A stretch of 64,000 nt of DNA from an uncultured Clostridia bacterium (GCA_948891265.1 CAQUBD010000008.1:1-64000); one strand, 5' to 3'. Positions 44,723 to 52,765 are shown, counted from the first letter of the stretch. Numbers and translations: made by a program. Notes: generated from the letters alone by a model not told the origin.

Positions 44723-44873
44723 TTAGGAAAAGTTTTATATTTTCGTCGTTCGTCCCAACTTCGCAAGCAAAAGTATTATAGAAAAAATGAAGTCTAATTT
44801 TTCCTATAATTACTTTTGCTAAGCTTGCTGGTCCCCACACAAGCTCACTTGAAAATATAAAATCTTTTCCTAA
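44723..44873. repeat. Foldback/MITE-like element between fabF and accB
   Basis: Terminal inverted repeats TTAGGAAAAGTTTTATATTTTC (44723-44744) and its near-complement at 44851-44873 differ by about one base. An inner stem GCAAGC/AAAAGTA...TACTTTT/GCTTGC is also visible. There is no coding capacity, and target duplications were not identified. Confidence 0.65.
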
Positions 44874-44952
44874 TACAAAAAATTTTATGCTAGATGAAAC
44901 TAATTGGCTATATATGAAATAAAATTTTATAAAAACGAAGGGAGTAAGTAAA

Positions 44953-45390
44953 ATGGAGTATGAAAAGATTAAACAGTTAATGGATGATATGGGAAATTCT
45001 AAATTAACAGAGATTAATGTTGATTTTCCAGATGGTACAAAAATTAGTATGAAAAAAGAAATAAAAAATGAAACTGTAGTTGTAAATCAAACAGAGATAA
45101 ATTCGATAGAAGATATTAAAGAAACAGATAATAAATCAGAAAAAATATTGGAAGAAGGTAATGTTGTTAAATCTCCAATGGTTGGTACTTTTTATATAAA
45201 ACCATCTCCAACATCTGAACCTTATGTTGAAATTGGTAAAGATATAAAACAAGGAGATACTCTTTGTATAATCGAAGCTATGAAATTGATGAATGAGATT
45301 GAATCAGAGTTTTCTGGAAAGGTTGCAGAAATTTTAGTTAAAGATGGAGATACAGTTGAATATGGAACACCTTTATTTAAGATAAAATAA
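44953..45390 (+). CDS. accB: Biotin carboxyl carrier protein of acetyl-CoA carboxylase
   Basis: The product has 145 residues. The biotinylation site is EAMKLMNEI with Lys111. The C-terminal biotinyl domain starts near VVKSPMVGTFYIKPSP with the usual thumb region, and a flexible Glu/Asn-rich linker precedes it. It carries carboxybiotin between AccC and AccAD and is the substrate of BirA. It is separated from accC by two reverse genes and fabZ. Confidence 0.95.
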   Translation: MEYEKIKQLMDDMGNSKLTEINVDFPDGTKISMKKEIKNETVVVNQTEINSIEDIKETDNKSEKILEEGNVVKSPMVGTFYIKPSPTSEPYVEIGKDIKQGDTLCIIEAMKLMNEIESEFSGKVAEILVKDGDTVEYGTPLFKIK

Positions 45391-45414
45391 AAAGCCCCCA
45401 TGGAGGCAGGCTTA

Positions 45415-45612
45415 TTAATAAGGTTCATCTCGGATAAGTTGATAATTAATGATAGAAACATCATTTCGTACCCGACATGACTCTCTTGCTATAGAATCTC
45501 TAGCTTTGATAATATCATCAAAACTGTCAATTTTATGAGATGATAAATATTCAACCATTCCCACATGACCGTCGCTAAAAGAACAAGATATAAAATAATG
45601 ATAATCTTTCAT
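45415..45612 (-). CDS. Unrecognised 65-residue protein
   Basis: ATG 45612 follows GGAGG on the reverse strand; an upstream in-frame extension lacks a site. The product MKDYHYFISCSFSDGHVGMV... resembles small phage- or plasmid-type proteins that recur in this gene class, but no name is certain. It contains CGG and CGA codons. It lies 25 bp after accB in the opposite direction. Confidence 0.5.
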   Translation of the reverse strand: MKDYHYFISCSFSDGHVGMVEYLSSHKIDSFDDIIKARDSIARESCRVRNDVSIINYQLIRDEPY

Positions 45613-45661
45613 ATGTTTACCTCCATAAAAGGGTGGTGTAGTCAAAATTTGACTACTGTGG

Positions 45662-45964
45662 TTAATATAGTGAAATATAACTTTTACCTTTGCAGCTTTG
45701 GATTGAAGCAGGACATTTTCCTCCTGCTAGATCATTAAGAATGCATTCTAAAAGGTGTGGATCGAACTCTTGGGGCATAACGACAAGCATACTCATTGGA
45801 GAAGTGTCAGGAATATTGCGGCCACGGCAGACAATATAGCAGTTAATGAGCATACCAAGAGCATCACGTTTTTCTTCTGAAGTTTCGGTGTAGTCATCGA
45901 TTAATTCACTAAGCCGAGACTCATTGAAGAAGATACGATCGTATAGGGTTATTAAAGATTCCAT
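45662..45964 (-). CDS. Unrecognised 100-residue protein
   Basis: AGGAGG precedes the start on the reverse strand, and a reverse promoter TTGGCT-N17-TATAAT lies upstream. The sequence is of higher GC than the flanking accB and fabZ genes and uses CGG, CGC and CGT. Helical N-terminus; NIPDTSP recalls NIPDKFS of the 43015 product, a weak hint that the two are related. Function unknown. Confidence 0.5.
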   Translation of the reverse strand: MESLITLYDRIFFNESRLSELIDDYTETSEEKRDALGMLINCYIVCRGRNIPDTSPMSMLVVMPQEFDPHLLECILNDLAGGKCPASIQSCKGKSYISLY

Positions 45965-46050
45965 ATATTATACCTCCTAAATTTTGATGATAATATTATA
46001 TTGCAAATTTTACATAAAGCCAACAGATTAATAAGGAAAGTGAGAAAATT

Positions 46051-46473
46051 ATGTTAAATAAAGAAAAAATAAAAGAAATAATACCACAAAGAGAACCATT
46101 TTTAATGATAGATGAAGTAGAAGAATATATACCAGGAGAAAGTGCAATAGCCTATAAAAATGTAGATGAGAGCGAATGGTACTTTAAAGGACATTTTCCA
46201 GGGAATCCAATAATGCCAGGAGTTTTAATAGCAGAAAGTCTAGCTCAAACAGGAGCTGTTGCAATTCTTTCAATGGAAGAAAATAAAGGTAAAAATGCTT
46301 TATTTGGTGGCATAGATAAGATGAGATTTAAAAAAATGGTTGTTCCAGGTGATAGACTAAAATTGGAAGTTAAGATTATAAAAAGGAAAGGTCCAATTGG
46401 AGTTGGAGAAGCTATCGCAACAGTGGATGGAAAGCTTGTGACTAAGGGTGAGCTTACTTTTGCTTTAGTTTAA
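46051..46473 (+). CDS. fabZ: 3-hydroxyacyl-ACP dehydratase
   Basis: The product has 140 residues. The active-site motif HFPGNPIMPGVLIAESLAQ contains the catalytic His and Glu of the hot-dog fold. It removes water from 3-hydroxyacyl-ACP. AAGGAAAG precedes the ATG. It is followed by a foldback element and accC. Confidence 0.95.
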   Translation: MLNKEKIKEIIPQREPFLMIDEVEEYIPGESAIAYKNVDESEWYFKGHFPGNPIMPGVLIAESLAQTGAVAILSMEENKGKNALFGGIDKMRFKKMVVPGDRLKLEVKIIKRKGPIGVGEAIATVDGKLVTKGELTFALV

Positions 46474-46477
46474 TTTC

Positions 46478-46589
46478 GAAGGAAATAATCATCTTACGTC
46501 GTTAAAATTTTGAATAAAAATGCTCATGTACAACTAGTACACTCCGCTTTTTCTTCAAAATTTTGCCTAGTAATATAATCATTTTCTTC
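46478..46589. repeat. Foldback element between fabZ and accC
   Basis: Outer arms GAAGGAAATAATCAT (46478) and ATAATCATTTTCTTC (46575-46589), inner perfect 11-bp arms AAAATTTTGAA (46504-46514) and TTCAAAATTTT (46554-46564), with TGTACAACTAGTACA in the loop. Confidence 0.6.
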
Positions 46590-46625
46590 AAAATTAGTTA
46601 AACATAAAATTAAGAGGTGAAAAAA

Positions 46626-47988
46626 ATGAATAAAATATTAATTGCAAATCGTGGAGAAATAGCAGTTAGAATAATAAGAGCATGTAAAGAAATGAATATA
46701 AAAACAGTTGCAATATACTCAGAAGCTGATAAAGACTCATTACATACACGATTAGCAGATGAAGCAATATGTATAGGTCCAGCATTAGCCACAAAAAGTT
46801 ACTTAAATATAAAAAATATAATTGAAGCAGCATGTATAACAAAGGCTGATAGCATTCATCCAGGTTTTGGATTTTTATCAGAAAATTCTGAATTTGCAAA
46901 AATATGTGAAGAATCAAACATAAAATTTATAGGACCAAAATCAGAAATAATAGATTTATTAGGAAATAAGTCAAATGCAAAAGAAATGATGAAACAAGCT
47001 GGTGTGCCTGTAATACCAGGATCAAATGGAAGTGTAAAAGGATTAAAAGATGCAATACAAATAGCAAAAGAAATAGGATACCCTGTAATGTTAAAAGCAG
47101 CAGCAGGTGGTGGTGGTAAAGGAATTAGAGTTGCATATAATTCAGAAGAAATTGAGAAAGCGTACAATATAGTAAAACAAGAAGCAAAAAATGCATTTAA
47201 TGATGACGAAATTTATATGGAAAAATTTATACAAAATCCAAGACATGTAGAAATTCAAATTTTAGCAGATGAACATGGAAATGTTATTCATCTAGGAGAA
47301 AGAGATTGTACAATACAAAGAAATCATCAAAAAATAATAGAAGAAACGCCATCAACAGCAATAGATGAAAAAACAAGAAATAGAATGGGAAATGCAGCAG
47401 TAAAAGCAGCAAAAATAGCTGGATATACAAGTTGTGGAACAGTTGAGTTTTTAGTAGATAAAGATAAAAATTTCTATTTTATGGAGATGAATACAAGAAT
47501 TCAAGTTGAACATCCTATAACAGAAATGAGAACAGGAATAGATATAGTAAAAGAGCAAATAAAAATTGCAGCAGGAGAAACACTGAAATATAAACAAAAG
47601 GATATTAAGTTTAAAGGCCATTCAATAGAATGTAGAATAAATGCAGAAAATCCAAGCAAAAATTTTATGCCATGTCCGCGGAAAAATAGAAGGATTGCAC
47701 TTTCCAGGAGGTAATGGAATAAGAATTGACACATCAATTTATGACGGATATGTTATACCACCAAATTATGATTCAATGATTGCTAAAATTATTACATTTG
47801 GAACTAATAGAAATGAAGCAATTAGCAAGATGAAAAGAGCATTAGAAGAACTAGTAATTGAGGGAGTAGAAACAAATCAAGATTTTTTATTTGAAATTAT
47901 AAGGAATCCAGATTTTATTAGGGGAAATTTTGATACTTCATTTATTGAAGAAAAAGTATTAAAAGGAAGAGAGAAAAATGATTGTTGA
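46626..47988 (+). CDS. accC: Biotin carboxylase of acetyl-CoA carboxylase, interrupted by a +1 frameshift
   Basis: ATG 46626 follows AGAGGTG; an in-frame GTG at 46617 is within that site. ATP-grasp features [42 protein letters not shown] and [15 protein letters not shown] are intact. The zero frame then breaks at CCG-CGG-A (47676-47682) and stops at 47714. Skipping C47679 restores [20 protein letters not shown] and the whole C-terminal domain to 47988, giving 453 residues, the family length. The lost part includes active-site residues, so the zero-frame product alone should be inactive. The rest of the cluster is intact, arguing that the protein is made. accD starts 11 bp before its end. Confidence 0.9.
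47679..47682 (+). other. +1 frameshift site CGG-A in accC
   Basis: The zero frame reads TGT CCG CGG AAA AAT. Skipping C47679 gives TGT CCG GGA AAA ATA, restoring the conserved Pro-Gly-Lys-Ile. Confidence 0.85.
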
Positions 47989-48814
47989 TAAAATAAAAAA
48001 GAGAGAAATTCCACAAAACAATAAAAATTCTAAAATAGATATACCTGTTGGAAAATGGATTAAATGTGAAAAATGCAAAGAAATTTTATACAAAGAAAAA
48101 GTAAGAGAAAATTTAAACATTTGTCCTAATTGTGGTAATTATTTTAGAATGCACATAAATAGAAGACTGGAATTAATAATAGATGAAGGTACATATAAAA
48201 AATTTGATATAAATGTAGAAACAACAAATCCATTAGAATTAGAAGATTATCCTAAAAAACTTAAATCACTTAGAGAAAAAACAAAACTTGAAGAAGCTGT
48301 AGCATGTGGAACTGGAAAAATCAAAGGAGAAGATGTTGTTATATGTATAATGGATAGTGGATTTTTAATGGGAAGCATGGGAGTTGTAGTAGGAGAGAAA
48401 ATCACTTATGCAATAGAACAAGCAATAGAAAGAAAATTACCACTAATAATATTTTCAGTTTCAGGGGGAGCTAGAATGCAAGAAGGTATAATCTCCTTAA
48501 TGCAAATGGCAAAAACAACAGCAGCACTTACAAAATTAGATGAAGCAGGATTATTGTATATATCAGTTCTAACAGATCCAACATATGGAGGAGTTACAGC
48601 ATCATTTGCAAGTCTTGGAGATATTATTTTAGCAGAACCTAAAGCAATGATTGGATTTGCAGGACAAAGAGTTATAAAGCAGACAATAGGAGAAGAACTG
48701 CCAGAAGGATTTCAGACTGCAGAGTTTTTATTAGAACATGGATTTATAGATAAAATAGTTGAAAGAAAAAATTTAAAAGACACAATTTATGATTTGATTT
48801 TATTACATAAATAA
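47978..48814 (+). CDS. accD: Acetyl-CoA carboxylase carboxyltransferase beta
   Basis: The product has 278 residues. The N-terminal zinc ribbon is CEKCKEIL...CPNCGNYF, followed by a crotonase-fold carboxyltransferase domain with [11 protein letters not shown] and [13 protein letters not shown]. With AccA it transfers the carboxyl group to acetyl-CoA to form malonyl-CoA. It overlaps accC by 11 bp, so translation coupling depends on ribosomes reaching the accC end, which requires passage through the frameshift site in the +1 frame. AAAGGAAGAGAG precedes the ATG. Confidence 0.95.
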   Translation: MIVDKIKKREIPQNNKNSKIDIPVGKWIKCEKCKEILYKEKVRENLNICPNCGNYFRMHINRRLELIIDEGTYKKFDINVETTNPLELEDYPKKLKSLREKTKLEEAVACGTGKIKGEDVVICIMDSGFLMGSMGVVVGEKITYAIEQAIERKLPLIIFSVSGGARMQEGIISLMQMAKTTAALTKLDEAGLLYISVLTDPTYGGVTASFASLGDIILAEPKAMIGFAGQRVIKQTIGEELPEGFQTAEFLLEHGFIDKIVERKNLKDTIYDLILLHK

Positions 48815-48942
48815 AGATGTGTCCCTAATGGGACAAAAATTAAGATAGCTGTTGAGCGAATAGCGAGTTACAGATATCTTATGCAGAATTCATTTCATGA
48901 ATTCTGTAAACATTAGATAAGAAACGTCCCCAATGGGACAAA
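48814..48942 (+). repeat. Hairpin repeat R6, complete long copy
   Basis: Modules in order: GTGTCCCTAATGGGAC, AAGATAGCTGT...ACAGATATCTT, CAGAATTCAT-TTC-ATGAATTCTG, and GTCCCCAATGGGAC. Compared with R3 the third stem shows compensatory base changes (T-A replaced by C-G), supporting a selected RNA or DNA structure. Confidence 0.88.
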
Positions 48943-48962
48943 TAGTATAGAGAGGAAAGAAA

Positions 48963-49760
48963 ATGAAAGCAAAAGTATTATCTGCATGGGAAAAAGTTGA
49001 AATAGCAAGAAACTCAAAAAGAAAAACATCACTAGATTATATAGAAGAAATATTTGACAACTTTATAGAACTACATGGAGACAGAGCATTCAAAGACGAC
49101 AAAGCAATAGTATGTGGACTAGGAAAAATAGAGAATCAAAACTACACAATAATAGCAGAACAAAAAGGAAGAACAACAAAAGAAAACATAGAGAGAAACT
49201 TTGGAATGCCAAATCCAGAAAGTTATAGAAAAGCAATAAGATTTATGAAACAAGCAGAAAAATTCAATAGACCTGTAATTACATTTATAGATACAAAAGG
49301 AGCATATCCAGGAATTGGAGCAGAAGAAAGAGGACAAGGAGAAGCAATAGCAAAATCAATGTTTGAAATGGCTAAGCTAAAGGTTCCAGTTATAGCAATA
49401 GTAATTGGAGAAGGCTCAAGTGGAGGAGCTTTAGCAATAGGAGTAGCAAATAAAGTATTTATGCTAGGAAATGCAATATATTCAATACTTTCGCCAGAAG
49501 GATACAGCAGTATTTTATGGAAAGACTCATCAAGATATAAAGAAGCAGCTGAAAAAATGAAATTGACAGCTAAAGATTTATATGAATTAAAAGTAATAGA
49601 AAAAATAATAAAAGAACCAGAAGGAGAAGATGAAGAAGTTTTTAAAACAATTGCTAATAAATTAAAAAAAGAAATAAAAACAGCCATTTCACAAATGAAA
49701 AAGATGAGTAAAGAAGAAATTTGTGAAGAAAGATATCAAAAATTTAGAAATATAAAATAA
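48963..49760 (+). CDS. accA: Acetyl-CoA carboxylase carboxyltransferase alpha
   Basis: The product has 265 residues, a slightly short form. RKTSLDYIEEIFDNFIELHG at the N-terminus, FIDTKGAYPGIGAEERGQGE and GEGSSGGALAIGVANKV are the CoA-binding and oxyanion regions. It forms the carboxyltransferase with AccD. AGAGGAAAG precedes the start. Repeats flank it on both sides. Confidence 0.95.
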   Translation: MKAKVLSAWEKVEIARNSKRKTSLDYIEEIFDNFIELHGDRAFKDDKAIVCGLGKIENQNYTIIAEQKGRTTKENIERNFGMPNPESYRKAIRFMKQAEKFNRPVITFIDTKGAYPGIGAEERGQGEAIAKSMFEMAKLKVPVIAIVIGEGSSGGALAIGVANKVFMLGNAIYSILSPEGYSSILWKDSSRYKEAAEKMKLTAKDLYELKVIEKIIKEPEGEDEEVFKTIANKLKKEIKTAISQMKKMSKEEICEERYQKFRNIK

Positions 49761-49984
49761 TTTGTGCCAAAGGTGACGTACCTTTTTGTCACAAAAAGAT
49801 TTACCAGATGAAAATTAGGATGGCCGTTTGAGTGAAGCTAAGTTAGTTGTGAGAGTAAAGCGAACTACAAATAACTTATGCGAAATGAAATGTAGAAGAG
49901 TTACGCATATATTATGCAAATGAACAATAGCGAATTTGTAGTCATTATATATGGCGATGAGCGAAGTGAAACTTCACGAAAGGA
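49761..49984 (+). repeat. Hairpin repeat R7, divergent long copy
   Basis: It begins GTGCCAAAGGTGACGTACCTTTTTGTCAC, then a degenerate body with GGATGGCCGTTTGAGTG, AAGCGAACTACAAATAACTT and ATGCGAAATG. It ends ATGGCGATGAGCGAAGTG, then an AACTTCACGAAAGGAGAG segment supplying the ribosome-binding site of fabI. No gene is supported in these 230 bp. Confidence 0.65.
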
Positions 49985-49993
49985 GAGAAAGAT

Positions 49994-50767
49994 ATGTTAT
50001 TAAAAGATAAAAAAATATTAATAATGGGAATTAGAAATAAATGGAGTATAGCTTATGGTATAGCTAAGTCAGCTTATGAAAATGGAGCAAAATTAATTTT
50101 TACATATATGGGTGAAGATAATAAGAGTAAAATAGAAGAACTAATTTCAGAGTTTGAAGGAAGTAAAGCATATGTACTAAATGGAGCTTCTGAAGATGAG
50201 TTAGTAAGAGAAACTTTTACTAAAATAAAAGAAGAAAATGGAAAAATGGATGGAATTGTGCATGCTATTGCACATGCAAATACAGAAGACTTGCATAATG
50301 ATTTTATATGTACAAGTAAAGAAGGCTATGCACATGCAGTTGATGTAAGTAGTTATTCATTTGTACTTACAGCTAGAATGGCAAAAGAGCTTGACATGTT
50401 AAATGAAAATGCAAATTTGGTAACATTAACATATCATGGTTCGACAAAAGTATTAGAAGGATATAATGTTATGGGTGTTGCAAAAGCTGCATTAGAAGCA
50501 AGTGTTAGATATTTAGCAGAGAATTTGGGAAAAGATAGTATAAGAGTTAATGCTATTTCAGCAGGTCCTATAAAAACTTTATCTGCAAAAGGAATTAAAG
50601 ATTTTTCAACTATATTGACAGTTGTAGAAGAAAAAGCACCATTACACAGAAATGTAACAACTACACAAGTTGGAAATGTTGCAACATTTTTGTTAAGTAA
50701 TATGTCAGATGCAATAACAGGCCAAGTTATTTATGCTGATAGTGGTTATTGCATTATGGGAGTATAG
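49994..50767 (+). CDS. fabI: Enoyl-ACP reductase
   Basis: The product has 257 residues. The short-chain reductase fold with the FabI-specific NAD loop MGIRNKWSIAYGIAKS. The catalytic tyrosine pair is in LTYHG and GYNVMGVAKAALEASVRYLA (Tyr-x6-Lys). The end GQVIYADSGYCIMGV is also FabI-like. It completes each elongation cycle. AAAGGAGAG comes from the end of repeat R7. A nitronate monooxygenase/FabK-like gene follows. Confidence 0.93.
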   Translation: MLLKDKKILIMGIRNKWSIAYGIAKSAYENGAKLIFTYMGEDNKSKIEELISEFEGSKAYVLNGASEDELVRETFTKIKEENGKMDGIVHAIAHANTEDLHNDFICTSKEGYAHAVDVSSYSFVLTARMAKELDMLNENANLVTLTYHGSTKVLEGYNVMGVAKAALEASVRYLAENLGKDSIRVNAISAGPIKTLSAKGIKDFSTILTVVEEKAPLHRNVTTTQVGNVATFLLSNMSDAITGQVIYADSGYCIMGV

Positions 50768-50850
50768 TTATGGTCAAAAATGGGCGTCCCTATTGACCGA
50801 CTATAAATTTAAAAAAATGTGACAAAAAGGTACGTCCCCTTTGTCACAAA
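50768..50850 (+). repeat. Double hairpin repeat R8
   Basis: GGTCAAAAATGGGCGTCCCTATTGACC and GTGACAAAAAGGTACGTCCCCTTTGTCAC (50819-50847), the same kind as R1. The second creates a false upstream TTG start for the next gene. Confidence 0.75.
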
Positions 50851-50873
50851 ATCTAAAGAAAGAAGGATTTAAT

Positions 50874-51932
50874 TTGAAGGGTATAAAAATAGGAAATAAA
50901 GAGTCAAAGTATCCAATTATCCAAGGCGGTATGGGTGTTGGGGTTTCAATGCATAATTTAGCAGGTAATGTTAGCAAAGAAGGTGGTATTGGAATTATAT
51001 CAACAGCTGATATAGGATATTTAGAAGATGATTTTGTAAAAAATCCAATTAAAGCTAATTTAAGGGCTATTGGTAAGGAGATAAAAAAGGCAAGAGAGAT
51101 TGCAGGTAATGATAAGATAATTGGTGTAAATATTATGGTTGCTATGAAAAACTATGTTGATATTGTAAAAGAGTGTGTAAAGCAAAAAATTGATTTAATT
51201 ATATCTGGTGCAGGTATTCCCAAGGAATTGCCTGAATATGTTAAAGAAAGTGATACTAAAATTGCTCCAATAGTTTCATCTCTTAGATGTTGCAAGTTGA
51301 TAGTTAGCCATTGGATAAAAAAATATAATTATGTTCCAGATATGATTGTAATAGAAGGACCAGAAGCAGGAGGACATTTAGGTTTTAAAAATGAAGAACT
51401 AGATGAAAATACAAAGCCTAAATTGGAAGATATTACAACAGAAGTTGTTGATTATATAAAAGAGATTGAAAAAGAGACAGGTAAGGATATTCCAGTTATA
51501 TCTGCTGGTGGAGTGTGGGATTCTAAAGATATAAAGAAGTTTCTAAATTTAGGTGCTAGTGGAGTTCAAATGGCTACAAGGTTTGTTGCAACTAATGAGT
51601 GTGATGCTTCAATGGAATTTAAGAAGGCTTATATTCAGGCTAATCAAGATGATATAAAAATAATAAAGAGTCCAGTTGGAATGCCTGGTAGGGCTATTTA
51701 TAATAATTTTATTAAAAAAGTAGAAAATGAGAAATGTAAAATTGATAGATGTTATAATTGTATAAAAACGTGTAATGTTCTTAATAGTCCATATTGTATT
51801 ACAAAAGCTTTAATAAATTCTGTAATAGGAAGAGTTGATGAAGGTCTGATATTTTGTGGAAGTAATGTTAGTAGGATAAAGGAGATTGTTTCTGTACATG
51901 ATTTGATGCAGGAATTAGTAAGCAACTTATGA
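50874..51932 (+). CDS. Nitronate monooxygenase / FabK-like flavoprotein
   Basis: The product has 352 residues starting at TTG 50874 with AGAAGGA seven bases upstream; the frame is open to 50841 only because of repeat sequence. The TIM-barrel FMN protein shows YPIIQGGMGVGVSMHNLAG, GGIGIISTADIGY, SGAGIPKELPEYV and IEGPEAGGHLGF. A C-terminal cysteine cluster CKIDRCYNCIKTCNVLNSPYC is characteristic of the clostridial nitronate monooxygenase-like subgroup rather than classical FabK. Position after fabI suggests a lipid link, but a true second enoyl reductase role is not shown. Confidence 0.78.
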   Translation: MKGIKIGNKESKYPIIQGGMGVGVSMHNLAGNVSKEGGIGIISTADIGYLEDDFVKNPIKANLRAIGKEIKKAREIAGNDKIIGVNIMVAMKNYVDIVKECVKQKIDLIISGAGIPKELPEYVKESDTKIAPIVSSLRCCKLIVSHWIKKYNYVPDMIVIEGPEAGGHLGFKNEELDENTKPKLEDITTEVVDYIKEIEKETGKDIPVISAGGVWDSKDIKKFLNLGASGVQMATRFVATNECDASMEFKKAYIQANQDDIKIIKSPVGMPGRAIYNNFIKKVENEKCKIDRCYNCIKTCNVLNSPYCITKALINSVIGRVDEGLIFCGSNVSRIKEIVSVHDLMQELVSNL

Positions 51933-52030
51933 ACCAAAAGGTAGATGAAAACATTCATATAGTAACATTTTATTATTTTAGTTATAACATGGATATGAAT
52001 TGTAACAGCAAATTGAAAAATTTATAAAAT

Positions 52031-52082
52031 TTCTATTGACAATAAAACCTTAAATATGTTAATATAAGTATTGTCAATAGAA
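52031..52082 (+). promoter_or_regulatory. tRNA-Leu promoter framed by a perfect 14-bp inverted repeat
   Basis: TTCTATTGACAATA (52031-52044) and TATTGTCAATAGAA (52069-52082) are perfect inverted copies. The left arm contains -35 TTGACA (52036-52041); a -10 TTAATA/TAATAT lies at 52059-52065. The right arm ends three bases before the tRNA. Confidence 0.7.
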
Positions 52083-52085
52083 AAT

Positions 52086-52169
52086 GCGGATGTGGCGGAA
52101 CTGGTAGACGCGCTGGTCTTAGGAACCAGTGTCAACGACGTGGGGGTTCGAGTCCCTTCATCCGCACCA
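52086..52169 (+). tRNA. tRNA-Leu (anticodon TAG), CCA encoded
   Basis: GCGGATG pairs with CATCCGC. The anticodon stem CTGGT/ACCAG encloses the loop CTTAGGA with anticodon TAG. A long variable arm (class II) and T-loop GGTTCGAGTCC are present, and CCA is genomically encoded. Confidence 0.95.
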
Positions 52170-52210
52170 ACGACGTATCTGTTCGAACTTTTTATAGAAC
52201 AGAGAGATAC

Positions 52211-52248
52211 AAAAATCAATCAGAAAATAAAATCTGGTTGATTTTTTT
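52211..52248 (+). terminator. Terminator after tRNA-Leu
   Basis: AAAAATCAATCAGA pairs with TCTGGTTGATTTTTTT. Confidence 0.85.
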
Positions 52249-52299
52249 GTTGCCTAAAAACAATATTAAAATCATCCAAACGAAAGGATGGTGCGAAAA

Positions 52300-52569
52300 A
52301 TGAAGATAATTAAGCAAGAACTAGAATTTGAGGAATGTCTAAAACAAAGGCTTGAGTTTATATGTGAGTTTTCTAAAGTTACTCCTACCTTTATCAATGG
52401 TAGCATTAGAAAATTAGAGAGAACTAATCTTACATATATTGAGCCACATAGAGTGATTATTAAAAACATTACTTTTTTAGTTTTTAATTATTCTAATGAT
52501 GTGTATATCACTAACTTAACTAAAAAGATTAAGTTATCAGAGTTAGAAGAATATTTGAAAAATATATAA
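52300..52569 (+). CDS. Unrecognised 89-residue protein
   Basis: ATG 52300 is preferred because AAAGGA lies about 11 bases upstream; the in-frame ATG 52288 overlaps that site. A helical N-terminal half and a beta-rich C-terminal half (YIEPHRVIIKNITFLVFNY) are visible. It sits between the tRNA and the recombinase and may belong to the mobile element or be a chromosomal gene. No family recognised. Confidence 0.5.
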   Translation: MKIIKQELEFEECLKQRLEFICEFSKVTPTFINGSIRKLERTNLTYIEPHRVIIKNITFLVFNYSNDVYITNLTKKIKLSELEEYLKNI

Positions 52570-52713
52570 TTGTAAATATTTGACATTTCTTAAAATCGTG
52601 ATATAATATAGACAATTAATTACATATAGTTGTTCGTCAAAAACTATATGTTTATGAGTACTTTGAAAAGATTATATTGCATTATTATACTTTAGTTATG
52701 ATAAATGTATTTT

Positions 52714-52765
52714 AGAGATGTCAGTAGTACTCGTATTGTACTTTGATGTCTCTTTTTGTTTTTTT
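52714..52765 (+). terminator. Attenuator-like hairpin in the recombinase leader
   Basis: AGAGATGTCA pairs with TTGATGTCTCT (two G-U pairs) followed by a long T-run, ending immediately before the recombinase ribosome-binding site. This suggests transcription attenuation or a boundary terminator. Confidence 0.6.

Noticed and set aside
47641..47988. Separate gene for the biotin carboxylase C-terminus
   Set aside because: The frame starts within conserved AccC sequence without a ribosome-binding site, and joins perfectly to the upstream part when one base is skipped.
50841..50873. Upstream TTG start of the nitronate monooxygenase-like gene
   Set aside because: It lies in the repeat hairpin. TTG 50874 has a ribosome-binding site and fits the family length.
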